Positions 24,638 through 34,545 of a stretch of 64,000 nt of DNA are shown piece after piece (the first letter of the stretch is position 1; the number at the start of each line of letters is the position of its first letter). The stretch lies in NCBI RefSeq assembly GCF_003987335.1, contig NZ_PIPK01000001.1, positions 1-64,000 of the forward strand, given 5' to 3'. The notes under the pieces are model-generated. The model was not told the DNA's origin and made no database searches. It saw only the letters and a program-made list of their open reading frames with translations. The position numbers were made by a program, and so were the translations under genes. Source of the stretch: Aliidiomarina maris. GTDB taxonomy: Bacteria > Pseudomonadota > Gammaproteobacteria > Enterobacterales > Alteromonadaceae.

Positions 24638-25334
24638 TAGCACTTTCTAACCCATAGCGTAAAAACAGTAGCCCAAATAAGCTTCCGAGCAACGCATTGG
24701 CACCGACAATATACAGCAACACTGACGGTGTCAGTGCGATGTCAAATACTTGAGTAACAGGTAAGTGACCAGCGCCGAACGCAACCGCGCAGACAATCAT
24801 TGCGGTGTACGCGTATATCGGTTTAGGAGGGCCATTGCGCCGTTGAATAAAGCGCCACATGAGCCACAACACAATGGTCATGAGACCAAAGCGAACAAGC
24901 ACTTCCTCGGTCACTCCACCGTACAAAATTGCACTGATAAGTGGCACATCTAGGTTTACGGCTTGTAAACTTGCAGGTGCGATACGTTCAAACCCAATCA
25001 GTAATAGGCCACACACTACACCAGCCAGAAGTGCGGCAGGAAGCTGCTGGAACAGCAGTGGCAATCCTCGACGCCGTTCCACCCACGCTTCAATGACAGG
25101 CGCTCGCAAGCCAACTTTCGGCCCTAAACGTACCCCCGCCCACACCATCAAAGCTAACATCACCGAGCTTTGCGCTATCATGGCGGCAACCACGATCCCC
25201 ACAGGCGCCGCAGGTGGCGACACCTCAACTAACTGTGGAATCATCGTAAACGCCACGGCCACCACACCCAACATACCCAGCGCCCAAATCACCAACCCAA
25301 CCCGCAGCCGAACCCTAGATTCCGATACTCTCAC
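24582..25334 (-). CDS. CPBP family intramembrane glutamic protease
   Basis: The 250-residue membrane protein has about seven helices and the CPBP (Abi/CAAX-like) motifs: EEVLVR (EExxxR) near residue 145, FGAGH (FxxxH) near 190, and HALTH at the C terminus. These residues form the glutamate/histidine active site in the membrane. Bacterial members process membrane peptides or lipoproteins, or protect against bacteriocins; the role here is unknown. It is convergent with the ABC ATPase gene and overlaps it. Confidence 0.85.
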   Translation of the reverse strand: MRVSESRVRLRVGLVIWALGMLGVVAVAFTMIPQLVEVSPPAAPVGIVVAAMIAQSSVMLALMVWAGVRLGPKVGLRAPVIEAWVERRRGLPLLFQQLPAALLAGVVCGLLLIGFERIAPASLQAVNLDVPLISAILYGGVTEEVLVRFGLMTIVLWLMWRFIQRRNGPPKPIYAYTAMIVCAVAFGAGHLPVTQVFDIALTPSVLLYIVGANALLGSLFGLLFLRYGLESAIIAHALTHAVAAVIEALL

Positions 25335-25493
25335 CGCACTGCCCTTTATGTTTTACATTGCAAATAAAGTGTGAACAATAAATCGGCAGCACGCAACTAG
25401 CTTGTTACGACAATTGCATCCGCGGTCATTGCGCTTGCCAAAATTTACGTTGACGATAAGCTATAGCGCTTTGATGACTGACTAGGCGCTGCC

Positions 25494-26612
25494 ATGTTGC
25501 TTACTCGCACTCCCTATATTCGCCAGCTTTTAGCGCGCGTGCACGAAGACCGTTTACTATTAGTGCTGCTGTTGGCGTTGCCGGTTTTACTGTGGCTGGT
25601 GCCAAGCAATGTTGTCAGTTTATTTCACTTGGTGGAGTGGCATACGGTGACAGCGCTGGCGGGCTTAATGGTGTTAAGCCGTGGGCTTGAAGACAGTGGC
25701 TATTTAGCACGCTTGGCAGCTTGGCTACTGGGGCACCAGCATTCCCAGCGTGTCTTGGCTTTTATTCTGGTGGTATTCGCCGCGCTTTTGTCTGCGGTGA
25801 TCACCAACGACGTCGCACTCTTTGTTCTGATACCTATTTGTCTTAGCTTGGCGCGTATCAGTGATATTAAACTGGGGCGACTGGTTATTTTTCTCGCCCT
25901 CGCGGTCAATGCGGGTTCTGCCATGAGCCCAGTCGGCAACCCTCAAAACTTGCTATTGTGGCAGGCCTCGGGCATGACATTTATCGAATTTACCCGCATG
26001 ATGCTGCCCCTCGCCGCGCCTTTAACCTTATTCATTGGATTACTGGCATTGCTTGCTTTTCCTGCCGCGCCACTTAACTTTACCGCTGCAGGTACAAGCC
26101 CACGCCATGCAACTCTGTTTCGCTGGTCACTGTTTGGCTATGTGCCGATGATTATTGCTATCGAGCTTGGGGTTGGGCCAGTGGCGGCGATATGTGTGTG
26201 CGCTTTGTACGCACTGCGTGCGCGAACCGTACTGCGCTCAATTGACTGGTGGTTACTGCTGATTTTCGTGTTGATGTTTATTGATTTAGGGCTATTAGCT
26301 CAGCTTGATAGCATGCAACACCTTGCGCAATGGCTGATAACCTTACCTGGTGAAGCATTAAGCGCCGGTGCGTTGCTGTCTCAGGGTATGTCGAACGTGC
26401 CAGCGGCGATATTCTTACAAAATTTCACTCAGGATTGGCGTGGTTTAAGCTGGGGGGTGACAGTCGGAGGCTTCGGCTTCGCAATTGGGTCGCTGGCCAA
26501 CCTGATTGCGCTGCGCTTAGCGCGCCAACCCAATATGTGGCTCGCCTTTCACCTGTGGTCAGTGCCCCTATTCTTAATCAGCTTAGCCTTTGCTGCATGG
26601 TTATTGCATTGA
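25494..26612 (+). CDS. SLC13/ArsB-type anion permease (YbiR-like)
   Basis: The 372-residue protein has 9-11 membrane helices and ion-transporter superfamily motifs: AVITNDVALFVLIPI in an early helix and MSPVGNPQNLLLW with the GNPQN hairpin. Repeat-type motifs NVPAAIF and GSLANLIALRLA lie in the second half. Proteins of this length resemble YbiR. The anion transported is not known; dicarboxylates, arsenite and inorganic anions occur in the superfamily. It is alone on the plus strand before queH. Confidence 0.85.
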   Translation: MLLTRTPYIRQLLARVHEDRLLLVLLLALPVLLWLVPSNVVSLFHLVEWHTVTALAGLMVLSRGLEDSGYLARLAAWLLGHQHSQRVLAFILVVFAALLSAVITNDVALFVLIPICLSLARISDIKLGRLVIFLALAVNAGSAMSPVGNPQNLLLWQASGMTFIEFTRMMLPLAAPLTLFIGLLALLAFPAAPLNFTAAGTSPRHATLFRWSLFGYVPMIIAIELGVGPVAAICVCALYALRARTVLRSIDWWLLLIFVLMFIDLGLLAQLDSMQHLAQWLITLPGEALSAGALLSQGMSNVPAAIFLQNFTQDWRGLSWGVTVGGFGFAIGSLANLIALRLARQPNMWLAFHLWSVPLFLISLAFAAWLLH

Positions 26613-26712
26613 GTGACTGTCGTTGGCACTAAGTTTTGTTATCATATACGCCATTAACAAAGCACGACATGAAGCACCACCTAACATACTGCAATTTACG
26701 ACAGGCGTTTGT

Positions 26713-27369
26713 ATGAGTAAAAATCTTGAAACTATTGTATTAGAAACCCCGACAGGCTCTAACCATGTGCTGTTGCATTCATGCTGCGCGCCATGTTCGG
26801 GCGAAGTCATGGAACGTATGGCGGATGCGGGAATTAAATTCACGATTTTCTTTTACAACCCGAACATTCACCCGGAAAAAGAGTATTTGCTGCGTAAAGA
26901 AGAAAATATTCGCTTCGCCGAAAAACTAGGTGTGCCCTTTATTGATGCCGATTACGATGCCCGCAATTGGTTTGACCGCGTCAAAGGTTTAGAGCACGAA
27001 CCTGAGCGCGGCGAGCGCTGCACCGTATGCTTTGATATGCGCTTTGAGCGCACTGCCCAGTATGCCCATGAACATGGCTTTGATACCATTACCAGTTGTT
27101 TAGGTATTTCGCGCTGGAAGAACATGGAGCAGATCAACGACTGCGGCCAGCGTGCGGTAGCACCTTACCCAGGCATGCATTACTGGACATTCAACTGGCG
27201 TAAGCAAGGTGGCGCCGCGCGCATGGTCGAAATTGCCAAGCGCGAACGCTTTTACCAGCAAGAATATTGCGGTTGTGTGTATTCGTTACGCGACACCAAC
27301 AAGTGGCGAATGCAAAATGGCCGCGAGCGGATTCAAATCGGGGTTGAGTACTACACCCCTGACAAATAA
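26713..27369 (+). CDS. queH: epoxyqueuosine reductase QueH
   Basis: The start MSKNLETIV is chosen at 26713 since the family begins about here, with [13 protein letters not shown] close behind; an upstream frame adds 30 unrelated residues. The QueH (DUF208) motifs are present: adjacent cysteines [37 protein letters not shown] and the C-terminal YCGCVYSL. The four metal cysteines are kept. It reduces epoxyqueuosine to queuosine in tRNA wobble position 34, replacing QueG. It is cytoplasmic and monocistronic. Confidence 0.94.
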   Translation: MSKNLETIVLETPTGSNHVLLHSCCAPCSGEVMERMADAGIKFTIFFYNPNIHPEKEYLLRKEENIRFAEKLGVPFIDADYDARNWFDRVKGLEHEPERGERCTVCFDMRFERTAQYAHEHGFDTITSCLGISRWKNMEQINDCGQRAVAPYPGMHYWTFNWRKQGGAARMVEIAKRERFYQQEYCGCVYSLRDTNKWRMQNGRERIQIGVEYYTPDK

Positions 27370-27383
27370 GACAAAACCAGTGA

Positions 27384-27403
27384 GAGGCGGTTCACACCGC
27401 CTC
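27384..27403. terminator. hairpin between queH and hugZ
   Basis: GAGGCGGT pairs with ACCGCCTC around a TCAC loop. It overlaps the last hugZ codons, and only a weak T-rich stretch follows on either strand. It may serve as a bidirectional terminator. Confidence 0.4.
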
Positions 27404-28186
27404 AGTTCTGGCTTTGCGTGTCATACTTGCCAGCATTTTGCGCACGTCCATTGGCGTGCTGCATACCCCTTCAAATGGCACGAAATAACGCTGCCGCGTC
27501 TGCATGAGATAGCAACCGTCCGGATAGATCGCGACCATTTTAGCGCCTTGGCCAGCTTGGGTCGGTATTGAATCTGTTGGCTCGAAAGCCTTTTTGTACT
27601 GCTGAAGCAACAGTGCACAAGCGTCTGCGTGATCCTCATTCATATGCTTGACCATGCCCGCTTCATCCTCAGCGGACCACTGCGGTGCTGGCAGCAACCA
27701 TTCATCTGGTGTCAGCCAAAATATCTCGCCAAACCCACCGATATAGCGAATATGCTCAACGCGCATGCCCCAAATCTTAAAATCATGGGCTTTGGTGTAG
27801 CCTTGGGCATCGGGAAATAAGCGTAAATAGAGCGCTAGCGCCTGTTTGCCCTCTTCACCCTCAAGAGGTTTCGCATCGCCACTCAAGGTTAAGCGCGCTT
27901 GCTCGTTTTGATCGCCGCGTGTCGATGGCTCGAATACCGTGACACTCAAGCGCGGATCATGGTTTAGATTGCGCGCATGCTGGGCAATATCGGACACATA
28001 AAACAGTACGTCGCCGGTGTCAGTTAGACCGATTGGCGACACCGAGCCAAACGGATGTCCGTTCATCTTATACGACAAGGTAGAAAATACTGCCGTGCTA
28101 TGGGTCAGCGCTAATCGCCGTGCCTGACGCGCTGCATTGATTCTATGGGGTGCTGGCACCCTTTGTTGTTTCGCTTCTACTGCCAT
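27392..28186 (-). CDS. hugZ: HugZ-type heme-degrading enzyme / PNPOx-like
   Basis: The 264-residue protein has a split-barrel FMN-oxidase-like N-terminal domain (ARRLALTHSTAVFSTLSYKMNGHPFGSVSP, DPRLSVTVFEP, WGMRVEHIRYIGGFGEIFWL) and a C-terminal DUF2470-type domain with the motif HMNEDHADAC, in which histidine can bind heme. HugZ proteins open heme to release iron. Context is strong: it is 33 bases after the HmuTUV-type importer genes, all facing away from the Fur boxes and TonB receptor. Confidence 0.9.
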   Translation of the reverse strand: MAVEAKQQRVPAPHRINAARQARRLALTHSTAVFSTLSYKMNGHPFGSVSPIGLTDTGDVLFYVSDIAQHARNLNHDPRLSVTVFEPSTRGDQNEQARLTLSGDAKPLEGEEGKQALALYLRLFPDAQGYTKAHDFKIWGMRVEHIRYIGGFGEIFWLTPDEWLLPAPQWSAEDEAGMVKHMNEDHADACALLLQQYKKAFEPTDSIPTQAGQGAKMVAIYPDGCYLMQTRQRYFVPFEGVCSTPMDVRKMLASMTRKARTEAV

Positions 28187-28219
28187 AATGGCCTCCTATC
28201 ACTGATTCGTTGTGGATCG

Positions 28220-29023
28220 CTATTGGCGGACTGCGCCGCCTTTGGGTTCGGCAAATACCATGGGCACACTCAAGGCTGGATGCTGCGCCACATGCATGGG
28301 GTGCTCGTATAAGGCACTCAATGCAACAGCGGTGCACACATCACGTGATTTACCCATGCCATGTAATTGTCCATTTTTTAATAACACGACGGTGTCTGCA
28401 TACGACATCGCTAAATTCAAATCGTGCATCACCGTCAACACTAAGTTGCCTGCACTGGCAAATGCTCGTAGCTGGTGCAGCGCAAGGTGCTGGTGGTGAA
28501 TATCTAAAGCTGCGGTTGGCTCATCAGCCAGCAACAGCTGCTCACCTGGCAGGTTTGTTTCCAGTTGCGCCATGCAGCGAGCCAGGTGAGCACGTTGTAA
28601 TTCACCGCCTGATAACTGATCAATATGAGTGTGGGCAAACTGGGTTAAATTTAGAGGCTGCAACCAACGTTTTGCAATGTCACCGCTCACAGACTCAGGC
28701 TCGCCGCGTGTCTGCTGCGCCCAAAAGCGCCCTAACATCACCAGCTCGAGTACCGTCATACCTTGTGCAACGGGGGCGTGCTGCTCCATCACCGCGCGTA
28801 TCCCCGCCAGTTGCGCTGCGCGCCATGCGCTTAAGTTGCGGCCATGCAAATCAATCGTACCTGCATAGGGGATATCGCCTGCAAATGCATGCAGCAAGGT
28901 TGACTTACCCGCCCCATTTTCACCAATTAAAGCCACCAATTGTCCAGCTTCGAGTCGCATGGTGATGTCATCGATTACGCGTTTATCGCCACGATCGATG
29001 CTCACGCCATGAATATCAAGCAT
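28220..29023 (-). CDS. hmuV: heme ABC transporter ATPase, HmuV type
   Basis: The start MLDIHGVSID is used since GGAGG lies 6 bases before it and it overlaps the permease stop by 8 bases. The 267-residue ATPase has Walker A GENGAGKST, Q-loop region AVMEQHAP, signature LSGGELQR and Walker B LLLADEPTAALD; QHLALHQLRAF and the switch MHDLNL are typical of FepC/BtuD/HmuV ATPases. It powers heme import from the cytoplasmic face of the inner membrane. Confidence 0.9.
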   Translation of the reverse strand: MLDIHGVSIDRGDKRVIDDITMRLEAGQLVALIGENGAGKSTLLHAFAGDIPYAGTIDLHGRNLSAWRAAQLAGIRAVMEQHAPVAQGMTVLELVMLGRFWAQQTRGEPESVSGDIAKRWLQPLNLTQFAHTHIDQLSGGELQRAHLARCMAQLETNLPGEQLLLADEPTAALDIHHQHLALHQLRAFASAGNLVLTVMHDLNLAMSYADTVVLLKNGQLHGMGKSRDVCTAVALSALYEHPMHVAQHPALSVPMVFAEPKGGAVRQ

Positions 29024-30065
29024 GCAGCCTCCGTTTAAATTTAAGCAGTAACACAATAAAGAAAGGCGCGCCGAGCAGCGCAGTGATAATACCTATGGGC
29101 AACTCCGCCGGCGCTACCAGCATGCGGGCGAGCCAGTCTGCAAGTACTAAAACGCTGGCACCCAGTAACATAGAAAGCGGCATCACCCGAATAATCGAAG
29201 CACCCACGAGTAACCGTGCTATATGGGGAATAACTAAACCAATAAAACCTATCATGCCGGTTAACGCGACCGCGCCGCCAACCCCTAAAGCGACCCAAAT
29301 AACAAGCTCACGCTTAAAGCTCACCACTGATATACCTAGGTAGCCCGCTTGACGTTCACCCAGTAGCAAGGCGTTAATGGCATGGCGGCGCCACCAAAAC
29401 GCCACCGACGCAATCCCCATAGCCAGCAAACCAAAAGGCAAGTTGTCCCAGGTCACCCCTGCTAATGACCCCATTTGCCAAAAGCTCATTAAGCGCAGTG
29501 CTTCATCGTCGGCATAAAAACTGAATAAGCCAATCAGTGCACCGGCCAAGGCGTTGAGCGCAACCCCAGCCAGAATTAACGTCGCGATATTCATGCCGCG
29601 TAAACCGCCGGCTAAGCGATACACAAGAAATGTCGCGCCAAGGGCGCCGACAAAGGCGCCGAGCGTGACCCAGATATCGCCGACCAAACCAAGTTGACTA
29701 CCAAAGGCAATCACAAATAGCGCGCACAGTGCAGCACCTGCAGAAATACCAATCAAACCGGGGTCGGCTAACGGGTTGCGACACAAGGTTTGCATGGTGG
29801 TCCCCGCTTGTGCCAACACCATGCCCACGGCCAAACCCAGCACTAAGCGCGGTAGCCGAATTTCTGCCACTACGGCACGATGGATAGGTTCAATGCCATT
29901 AAGCTCCCCCGGCCACCAACTGACCAACAGCAAGCGCCAGTCGCTCATAACTGGACCAGAGCTAACCGCCAGCACCAAAGCTAGCACTAATAAGCCCAAT
30001 GTCATCAGCAACGCATAGCGATAGCGCCGCTGTTGGGTATTCGCTTGAGGTGGGTTATACGTCAT
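29016..30065 (-). CDS. hmuU: heme ABC transporter permease, HmuU type
   Basis: The 349-residue FecCD-family protein has about ten helices and the family motifs RLPRLVLGLAVGMVLAQAGTTMQTLCRNPLADPGLIGISAGA and GMIGFIGLVIPHIARLLVG. The start at MTYNPPQANT overlaps the upstream stop by 11 bases; a further ATG at 30077 is possible. It is flanked by the binding protein and ATPase genes. Substrate heme is inferred from hugZ and the receptor, though the family also carries siderophores and cobalamin. Confidence 0.9.
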   Translation of the reverse strand: MTYNPPQANTQQRRYRYALLMTLGLLVLALVLAVSSGPVMSDWRLLLVSWWPGELNGIEPIHRAVVAEIRLPRLVLGLAVGMVLAQAGTTMQTLCRNPLADPGLIGISAGAALCALFVIAFGSQLGLVGDIWVTLGAFVGALGATFLVYRLAGGLRGMNIATLILAGVALNALAGALIGLFSFYADDEALRLMSFWQMGSLAGVTWDNLPFGLLAMGIASVAFWWRRHAINALLLGERQAGYLGISVVSFKRELVIWVALGVGGAVALTGMIGFIGLVIPHIARLLVGASIIRVMPLSMLLGASVLVLADWLARMLVAPAELPIGIITALLGAPFFIVLLLKFKRRLHA

Positions 30066-30930
30066 GCTGATAGGCATACTGAATAACCTGTTGAATCGCG
30101 GTGGCAACTTGGGTGGTCATGCCGAGCGCCAACAAAGAATCCATCACCAGTAGCCGGCATTCTTGCGCGGCAGTCACGAGGCGTAATGTTGGTTGTGCAC
30201 AAAATGCTTCAGGTCCACCAGCAGCATCCACTACATGCTGCGGCGCCATCAGAAAATCGGCTTGATGAAGTGCAAGGTATTCACGCGAGACTGCTTTATA
30301 ACCTTGATGCGCGACAAGATTATCGACATGTGCGTAGCCAAAGAGCAGATCAGGGACTGTATCGGTGCCTGCGGTCACCACCCCGCGCTCACTGGCCTGA
30401 AGAATAAATAAACCACGTGGCGTGCTGTCCGCTGGCGGTTGCTGAGCGTTGAAGCGCTCAAGTTGATGCTCTATTTCGGCACGTAATGCGTGGCCTTGTT
30501 CAGAAGCATTCAAACGGCCGCTCACATGGGTTATTAGCTGCAGTAAATCCGCCACCGATTCGGGCTTCGCAAAATGCTCAACCTGAACCCCCGCGCGCTC
30601 AATTTGGCGTAAAGTTTGCTTTGACCCTGTGCCTGCTAGCGCCCATACGTGGGTCGGTTGTACCGACAACACACCCTCGGCTGCAAGTTCGCGGTAATAC
30701 CCAACCACCGGCTTTTGCTGTGCGCGCGCTGGCGATAGACTTGAACTATCCACCGCCACCACCCGCGCTTCAGCACCGAGTGCGAACACGACATCTGTTA
30801 GCGTACCGCCAGTTACTACTAATCTGGCATCTTGCGGCAATGAACTGGCGTGGGCAAAGGCAAACAAGCTCAAGCTAAAATAAAGACTGATTACACGCGA
30901 CATGTAACCGAGCTGCACTGATTTCATCAT
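30055..30930 (-). CDS. hmuT: heme-binding periplasmic protein, HmuT type
   Basis: The 291-residue protein has a signal peptide cleaved near AHA and a periplasmic binding protein fold (helical-backbone type III): RLVVTGGTLTDVVFALGAEARVVAVDSSS, then VLSVQPTHVWALAGTGSKQTLRQIERAGVQVEHF. Tyr in VGYYRELA is at the position of heme-ligating tyrosine in ShuT/HmuT, a reasonable reading from memory. GGAGG precedes the ATG-ATG. It is first in the minus-strand operon, 36 bases from the Fur boxes. Confidence 0.87.
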   Translation of the reverse strand: MMKSVQLGYMSRVISLYFSLSLFAFAHASSLPQDARLVVTGGTLTDVVFALGAEARVVAVDSSSLSPARAQQKPVVGYYRELAAEGVLSVQPTHVWALAGTGSKQTLRQIERAGVQVEHFAKPESVADLLQLITHVSGRLNASEQGHALRAEIEHQLERFNAQQPPADSTPRGLFILQASERGVVTAGTDTVPDLLFGYAHVDNLVAHQGYKAVSREYLALHQADFLMAPQHVVDAAGGPEAFCAQPTLRLVTAAQECRLLVMDSLLALGMTTQVATAIQQVIQYAYQHDV

Positions 30931-30965
30931 ACAACCTCCTGCGAAATTAACCTTGCAGCAAGTCT

Positions 30966-31020
30966 AAATGAAAATCATTTGCATTTGCAAATGATTTTCA
31001 TTTACAAATGATTTTCATTT
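30966..31020. promoter_or_regulatory. three Fur boxes in the divergent heme promoter
   Basis: The 17-base unit GCAAATGATTTTCATTT occurs directly at 30987-31003, again at 31004-31020 with one change (ACAAATG...), and inverted at 30966-30982. Each resembles a Fur box. The array lies between the hmuT and receptor starts and should repress both transcripts when iron is plentiful. Confidence 0.88.
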
Positions 31021-31060
31021 ACTCTCTTTGGCGTATTCATAGTCAACCAAGGAGTTATGC

Positions 31061-33178
31061 ATGTCCGTTTCTCGTTTAGTCCATTTACCGTTTCTAACAT
31101 TAAGCACCCTTGCTCTTTTCGTCCATCAGCAGGCCTACGCCGCTGACACCCCTGATACCAGCACCCAAGCCAGCGTAGACGACGTGATTGTGGTCACCGG
31201 ATCGCGCATCGAGCAGCAGCTCAAAGATGTCGCTGGAGCTGTCTCCGTCGTGGAGCGTGACACCATTGAGCGCCAGGTCAGCACCGATATCGGTGACATT
31301 TTTCGCTACGACCCATCCATTACCAGTACCGGCGCTTCGGGCAGTGCACAAACCTTGAGCGTGCGCGGCATTGGCGGTAATCGCGTGATGTACATTAAAG
31401 ATGGTCGGCGTATGAATGACGCCTATGAAGGTGGTGGCGGCTTCTTAATTGGCCGTGGCTATCTGGATGTGCAGCAAGTGCAGCGTGTTGAAGTTGCCAA
31501 AGCGGCGGCCTCCCCCTTGTATGGCTCCGATGGTTTAGGCGGCATTATTGTGGTCACTACCCCCGACCCCTCCGACTTATTGCAACAAGACGATAGCTAT
31601 GCCCGCGTGTCAGCTGGCTATCGCAGTGTGAATAACGAATATTTCAGTGCGCTACAAACCGCCTGGCGACATGGCGATTGGCAATCAATGGTCGCGTTGT
31701 CCTACCGGAACGGTGATGAAACCCAAAACTATGAAGAAACCTTGCCCGAGTATAGCTTCGATGCGTGGTCAATACTGGCGAAAACCGAACGCGCCATTGC
31801 TGCCGATCAGCAGCTTAAGTTTACTGTTGATCATTACCAGCAAGATAACCAACAGATCCTCGCAGCACAGACCAACGAGACCGATGTAAGTGATCGTCAA
31901 ACCGCGCTCTCGGTTGATTACGAAGCGGCAATTTCGCGCGCTTGGGCTGATCACATCAGCGCGCAAGTATACGTATCGCAGTATCGCCAACGTAGCGATC
32001 AAATTGTGCCTGGTGGCAGTGGAGCTGGTGCCTACACCGACTTTAACGACTACCGCTTTGACCAGGACATCTGGGGCGCCCGCTGGCAGGCAGTCAAAAG
32101 TGTCAACGGTACCGCCTTAAGCCACCAATTTGTCTATGGCTTTGACCTTGACCATTTGGACACGGCACGACCGCGCTTTAAAACCCGAGTGATGGCAGAT
32201 GGCACTGTCAGTCAAGACAATCAAGCGCAAGCCTCGTTTCCTGGCGCAGAAACTTGGTTAGGAGGCATGTTTATGCAAAACAATGCGCGCTTAGATGCGA
32301 CCAACACCCAGTTTATTGCTGGTTTGCGCGCTGATATTTACCATATGACCCCCAAAGATGATGACTTGTACGACCAAGATCAAATGAGTCGAATCCGAGA
32401 AACTGCGCTGTCGCCCAAGCTAGGGGTGATGCAAGCTATCAACGACAATACCAACGTGTATCTGCAATACGCACGAGGTTTTCGGATTCCGCCGCACGAC
32501 CAAGCCTATCAAAGCCACGGGGTTGAACCGTTTTATGTGATTCAGCCTAACCCAGACTTAAACCCGGAAACCAGCGATTCGTTCGAACTGGGTGTAAAGT
32601 CATTTAATGGCCCGTTAAACTACACCGTCGCCGCATTCTACACTGATTTCACCGACTTCATTGACGCTCAACTAATCGCAACAGAGCCGACGATGATCCC
32701 TGGGGTGAATCGCAGTGTGTTCCAATTCCAGAATATCGAATCGGCGTATATTTATGGCGCTGAAATGAGTGCGCAATACCGCTTTGATAGCCCGTGGCAG
32801 CTAAACGCCGCACTCACGTGGACAAGCGGTAAGGACGACAGTACAGATACGTACTTAACATCCATTAGCCCTTGGCGCGGTAACCTGCAGCTACGTTATG
32901 AAGCATTGCAATGGTATGCCGCCGCTGCGGTGCAAGCTGCGTCGTCCATGCGTCGAGTGCCGGATGAGGACAACGCCACCGCTGCCGGTTGGGCGACTTT
33001 CGATCTTCTGGCGGGGTATGAATGGGACAATTGGCAGCTTAACGTGTCGCTACAAAACCTAACAGATAAACGCTACGTGCCTTACGAGTTAGTCGCAGGC
33101 CAAAGCCAAACGACCTCGGTTGAACAATATAGTCAACCAGGTCGGCATGCAGCACTGCGCTTAACTTATCAGTTCTAA
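31061..33178 (+). CDS. TonB-dependent heme/hemoglobin receptor
   Basis: The 705-residue outer-membrane protein has a signal peptide cleaved near AYAA, a TonB box-like DDVIVVTGSRIE, a plug domain (RGIGGNRVMYIKDGRR, YGSDGLGGIIVVTT) and a 22-strand barrel ending in Phe (LTYQF). The heme-receptor FRAP/NPDL region is present: GFRIPPHDQAYQSHG followed by NPDLNPETS, with histidines between. Ligand identity (heme or hemoglobin) is inferred from this and from the neighbouring hmuTUV and hugZ genes. Three Fur boxes lie just upstream. Confidence 0.9.
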   Translation: MSVSRLVHLPFLTLSTLALFVHQQAYAADTPDTSTQASVDDVIVVTGSRIEQQLKDVAGAVSVVERDTIERQVSTDIGDIFRYDPSITSTGASGSAQTLSVRGIGGNRVMYIKDGRRMNDAYEGGGGFLIGRGYLDVQQVQRVEVAKAAASPLYGSDGLGGIIVVTTPDPSDLLQQDDSYARVSAGYRSVNNEYFSALQTAWRHGDWQSMVALSYRNGDETQNYEETLPEYSFDAWSILAKTERAIAADQQLKFTVDHYQQDNQQILAAQTNETDVSDRQTALSVDYEAAISRAWADHISAQVYVSQYRQRSDQIVPGGSGAGAYTDFNDYRFDQDIWGARWQAVKSVNGTALSHQFVYGFDLDHLDTARPRFKTRVMADGTVSQDNQAQASFPGAETWLGGMFMQNNARLDATNTQFIAGLRADIYHMTPKDDDLYDQDQMSRIRETALSPKLGVMQAINDNTNVYLQYARGFRIPPHDQAYQSHGVEPFYVIQPNPDLNPETSDSFELGVKSFNGPLNYTVAAFYTDFTDFIDAQLIATEPTMIPGVNRSVFQFQNIESAYIYGAEMSAQYRFDSPWQLNAALTWTSGKDDSTDTYLTSISPWRGNLQLRYEALQWYAAAAVQAASSMRRVPDEDNATAAGWATFDLLAGYEWDNWQLNVSLQNLTDKRYVPYELVAGQSQTTSVEQYSQPGRHAALRLTYQF

Positions 33179-33207
33179 TCTAGAAAATACCACATATGGG
33201 GCACAGT

Positions 33208-34353
33208 TTATCCTGCGCCCCCCTGGCCTAGCGCGCTAGATGCGCCAGCTTGCTCAAACTTGCCGCTCCAGTACTCGACCGGCGCGGGCTTGCCAAAGTA
33301 AAAGCCTTGAAATTGGTCAAAACCCATCTCTATCAGTAAATCCAACTGTGCTTTAGTCTCGACACCCTCTGCAAGGGCTTCCATATTCAATGAATTGGCT
33401 AGTTCTAAGGTCATTTTAACAATTTTTCGATGACGTTCTGACGTTTCAATGCGCTCGACAAAGTCGCGGTCAACTTTTAATACCGACGCGGATAAATCAA
33501 TCAACTGCGACAACGACGCATGGCCGGTACCAAAATCGTCAACAATAATCGTAGCGCCCACATTCGCCAGCGAGGTTAAGCGTTTTTTGGTTTCATCCAG
33601 GCTGGCAAGCACCGAGGTCTCAGTCAACTCTAGCTTAAGTCGGGTGCGTAACAATTCGCTTTCGGAGTATCGGCGCAGCAGTTTCTCATAAAACAAATCA
33701 TCGAGTAGTTCAGGACCCGATAAGTTGACCGAAAGCGCCACTGGATTTAACGACTTAGGCCAGTTCTCCAGTAGCTCGATGGATTTATCCAACACTTTAT
33801 GGCTAAACAGTACATGCCAATTATGACGTTCAATTTGGGGCAAGAACTCATTTGGCTGCATGGTGCGGTTGGCCTGTATAATTCGGCCTTGTTGGTCGCA
33901 AAAAAATGAGGGCGTGCCACCGTTATTAAATATTTCCTGGTATTGCATCACCAACTGGCCTAACTTGCGGCGCTGTTCACGGTTAATTTCTGATTGTTTT
34001 TCCAATGAAGCGAGCACACGCATCACCGCCACCGGTAAACAGTAAAATACACAAGCCAGCTAACACGATAATCAGGGTAAGTAGCGCAGTTGCCATGCCG
34101 ATCCGGCTCTTACTGATGACCAACGCCCCCAAAGTAACCCGGTAAATGTAACCGTAAGTAACAGTACATGATGTAGGTTTAGCGTGTAGGCCTGATAAGA
34201 CGAGTGCAGTAAAATAGCAGAGGTCAGCAACAAGCCACTTAATACCACTAAGCGCACGACGCTCATTTTCCACGTGGCGGTATCAGGTGCGTTTAAGTGG
34301 TGCGGCTCGACCAACAGATAAGCCCGCAGGGCTCGATTAATGCGCTTTAACAA
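33208..34353 (-). pseudogene. decayed membrane EAL phosphodiesterase
   Basis: Read 5' to 3' on the minus strand, the gene begins at 34353 with MLKRINRALRAYLLV and membrane helices (LVVLSGLLLTSAILL, LHHVLLLTVTFTG). It shifts frame near 34130 (into TLGALVISKSRIGMATALLTLIIVLAGL) and again near 34028 (into VMRVLASLEKQSEINREQRRK). In the last frame a PAS start (FFCDQQGRIIQANR) jumps straight into the middle of an EAL domain (QPNEFLPQIERHNWHVLF), so the EAL signature glutamate is lost. Later motifs survive: LELTET, DDFGTG, LKVDRDFV, AEGVET. It cannot hydrolyse cyclic di-GMP as it stands. Confidence 0.75.
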
Positions 34354-34545
34354 GGTAGTAACTTCCTGGTTGAACTCTTTGGACTAGAGCGCTGTAGAAT
34401 AACTATGCAAAATAATGCAGAATATCTCAGTTGTCGAGGAACGCTGCAGTTTTGGTTGTTTTAAAAGCGCTAAAAGTTCATGTTTTATAAGAATTAAATA
34501 ATGCTTATATTGTTTGTTATGCAGCAATCTCCATAAGGTTTAGTT

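Noticed and set aside
24859-25374. 171-residue plus-strand frame opposite the CPBP protease gene
   Set aside because: Antisense shadow; the minus-strand frame has the protease motifs.
28210-28965. 251-residue plus-strand frame opposite hmuV
   Set aside because: It lies wholly antisense to hmuV, whose motifs are clear, and has no family features; a shadow of codon bias.
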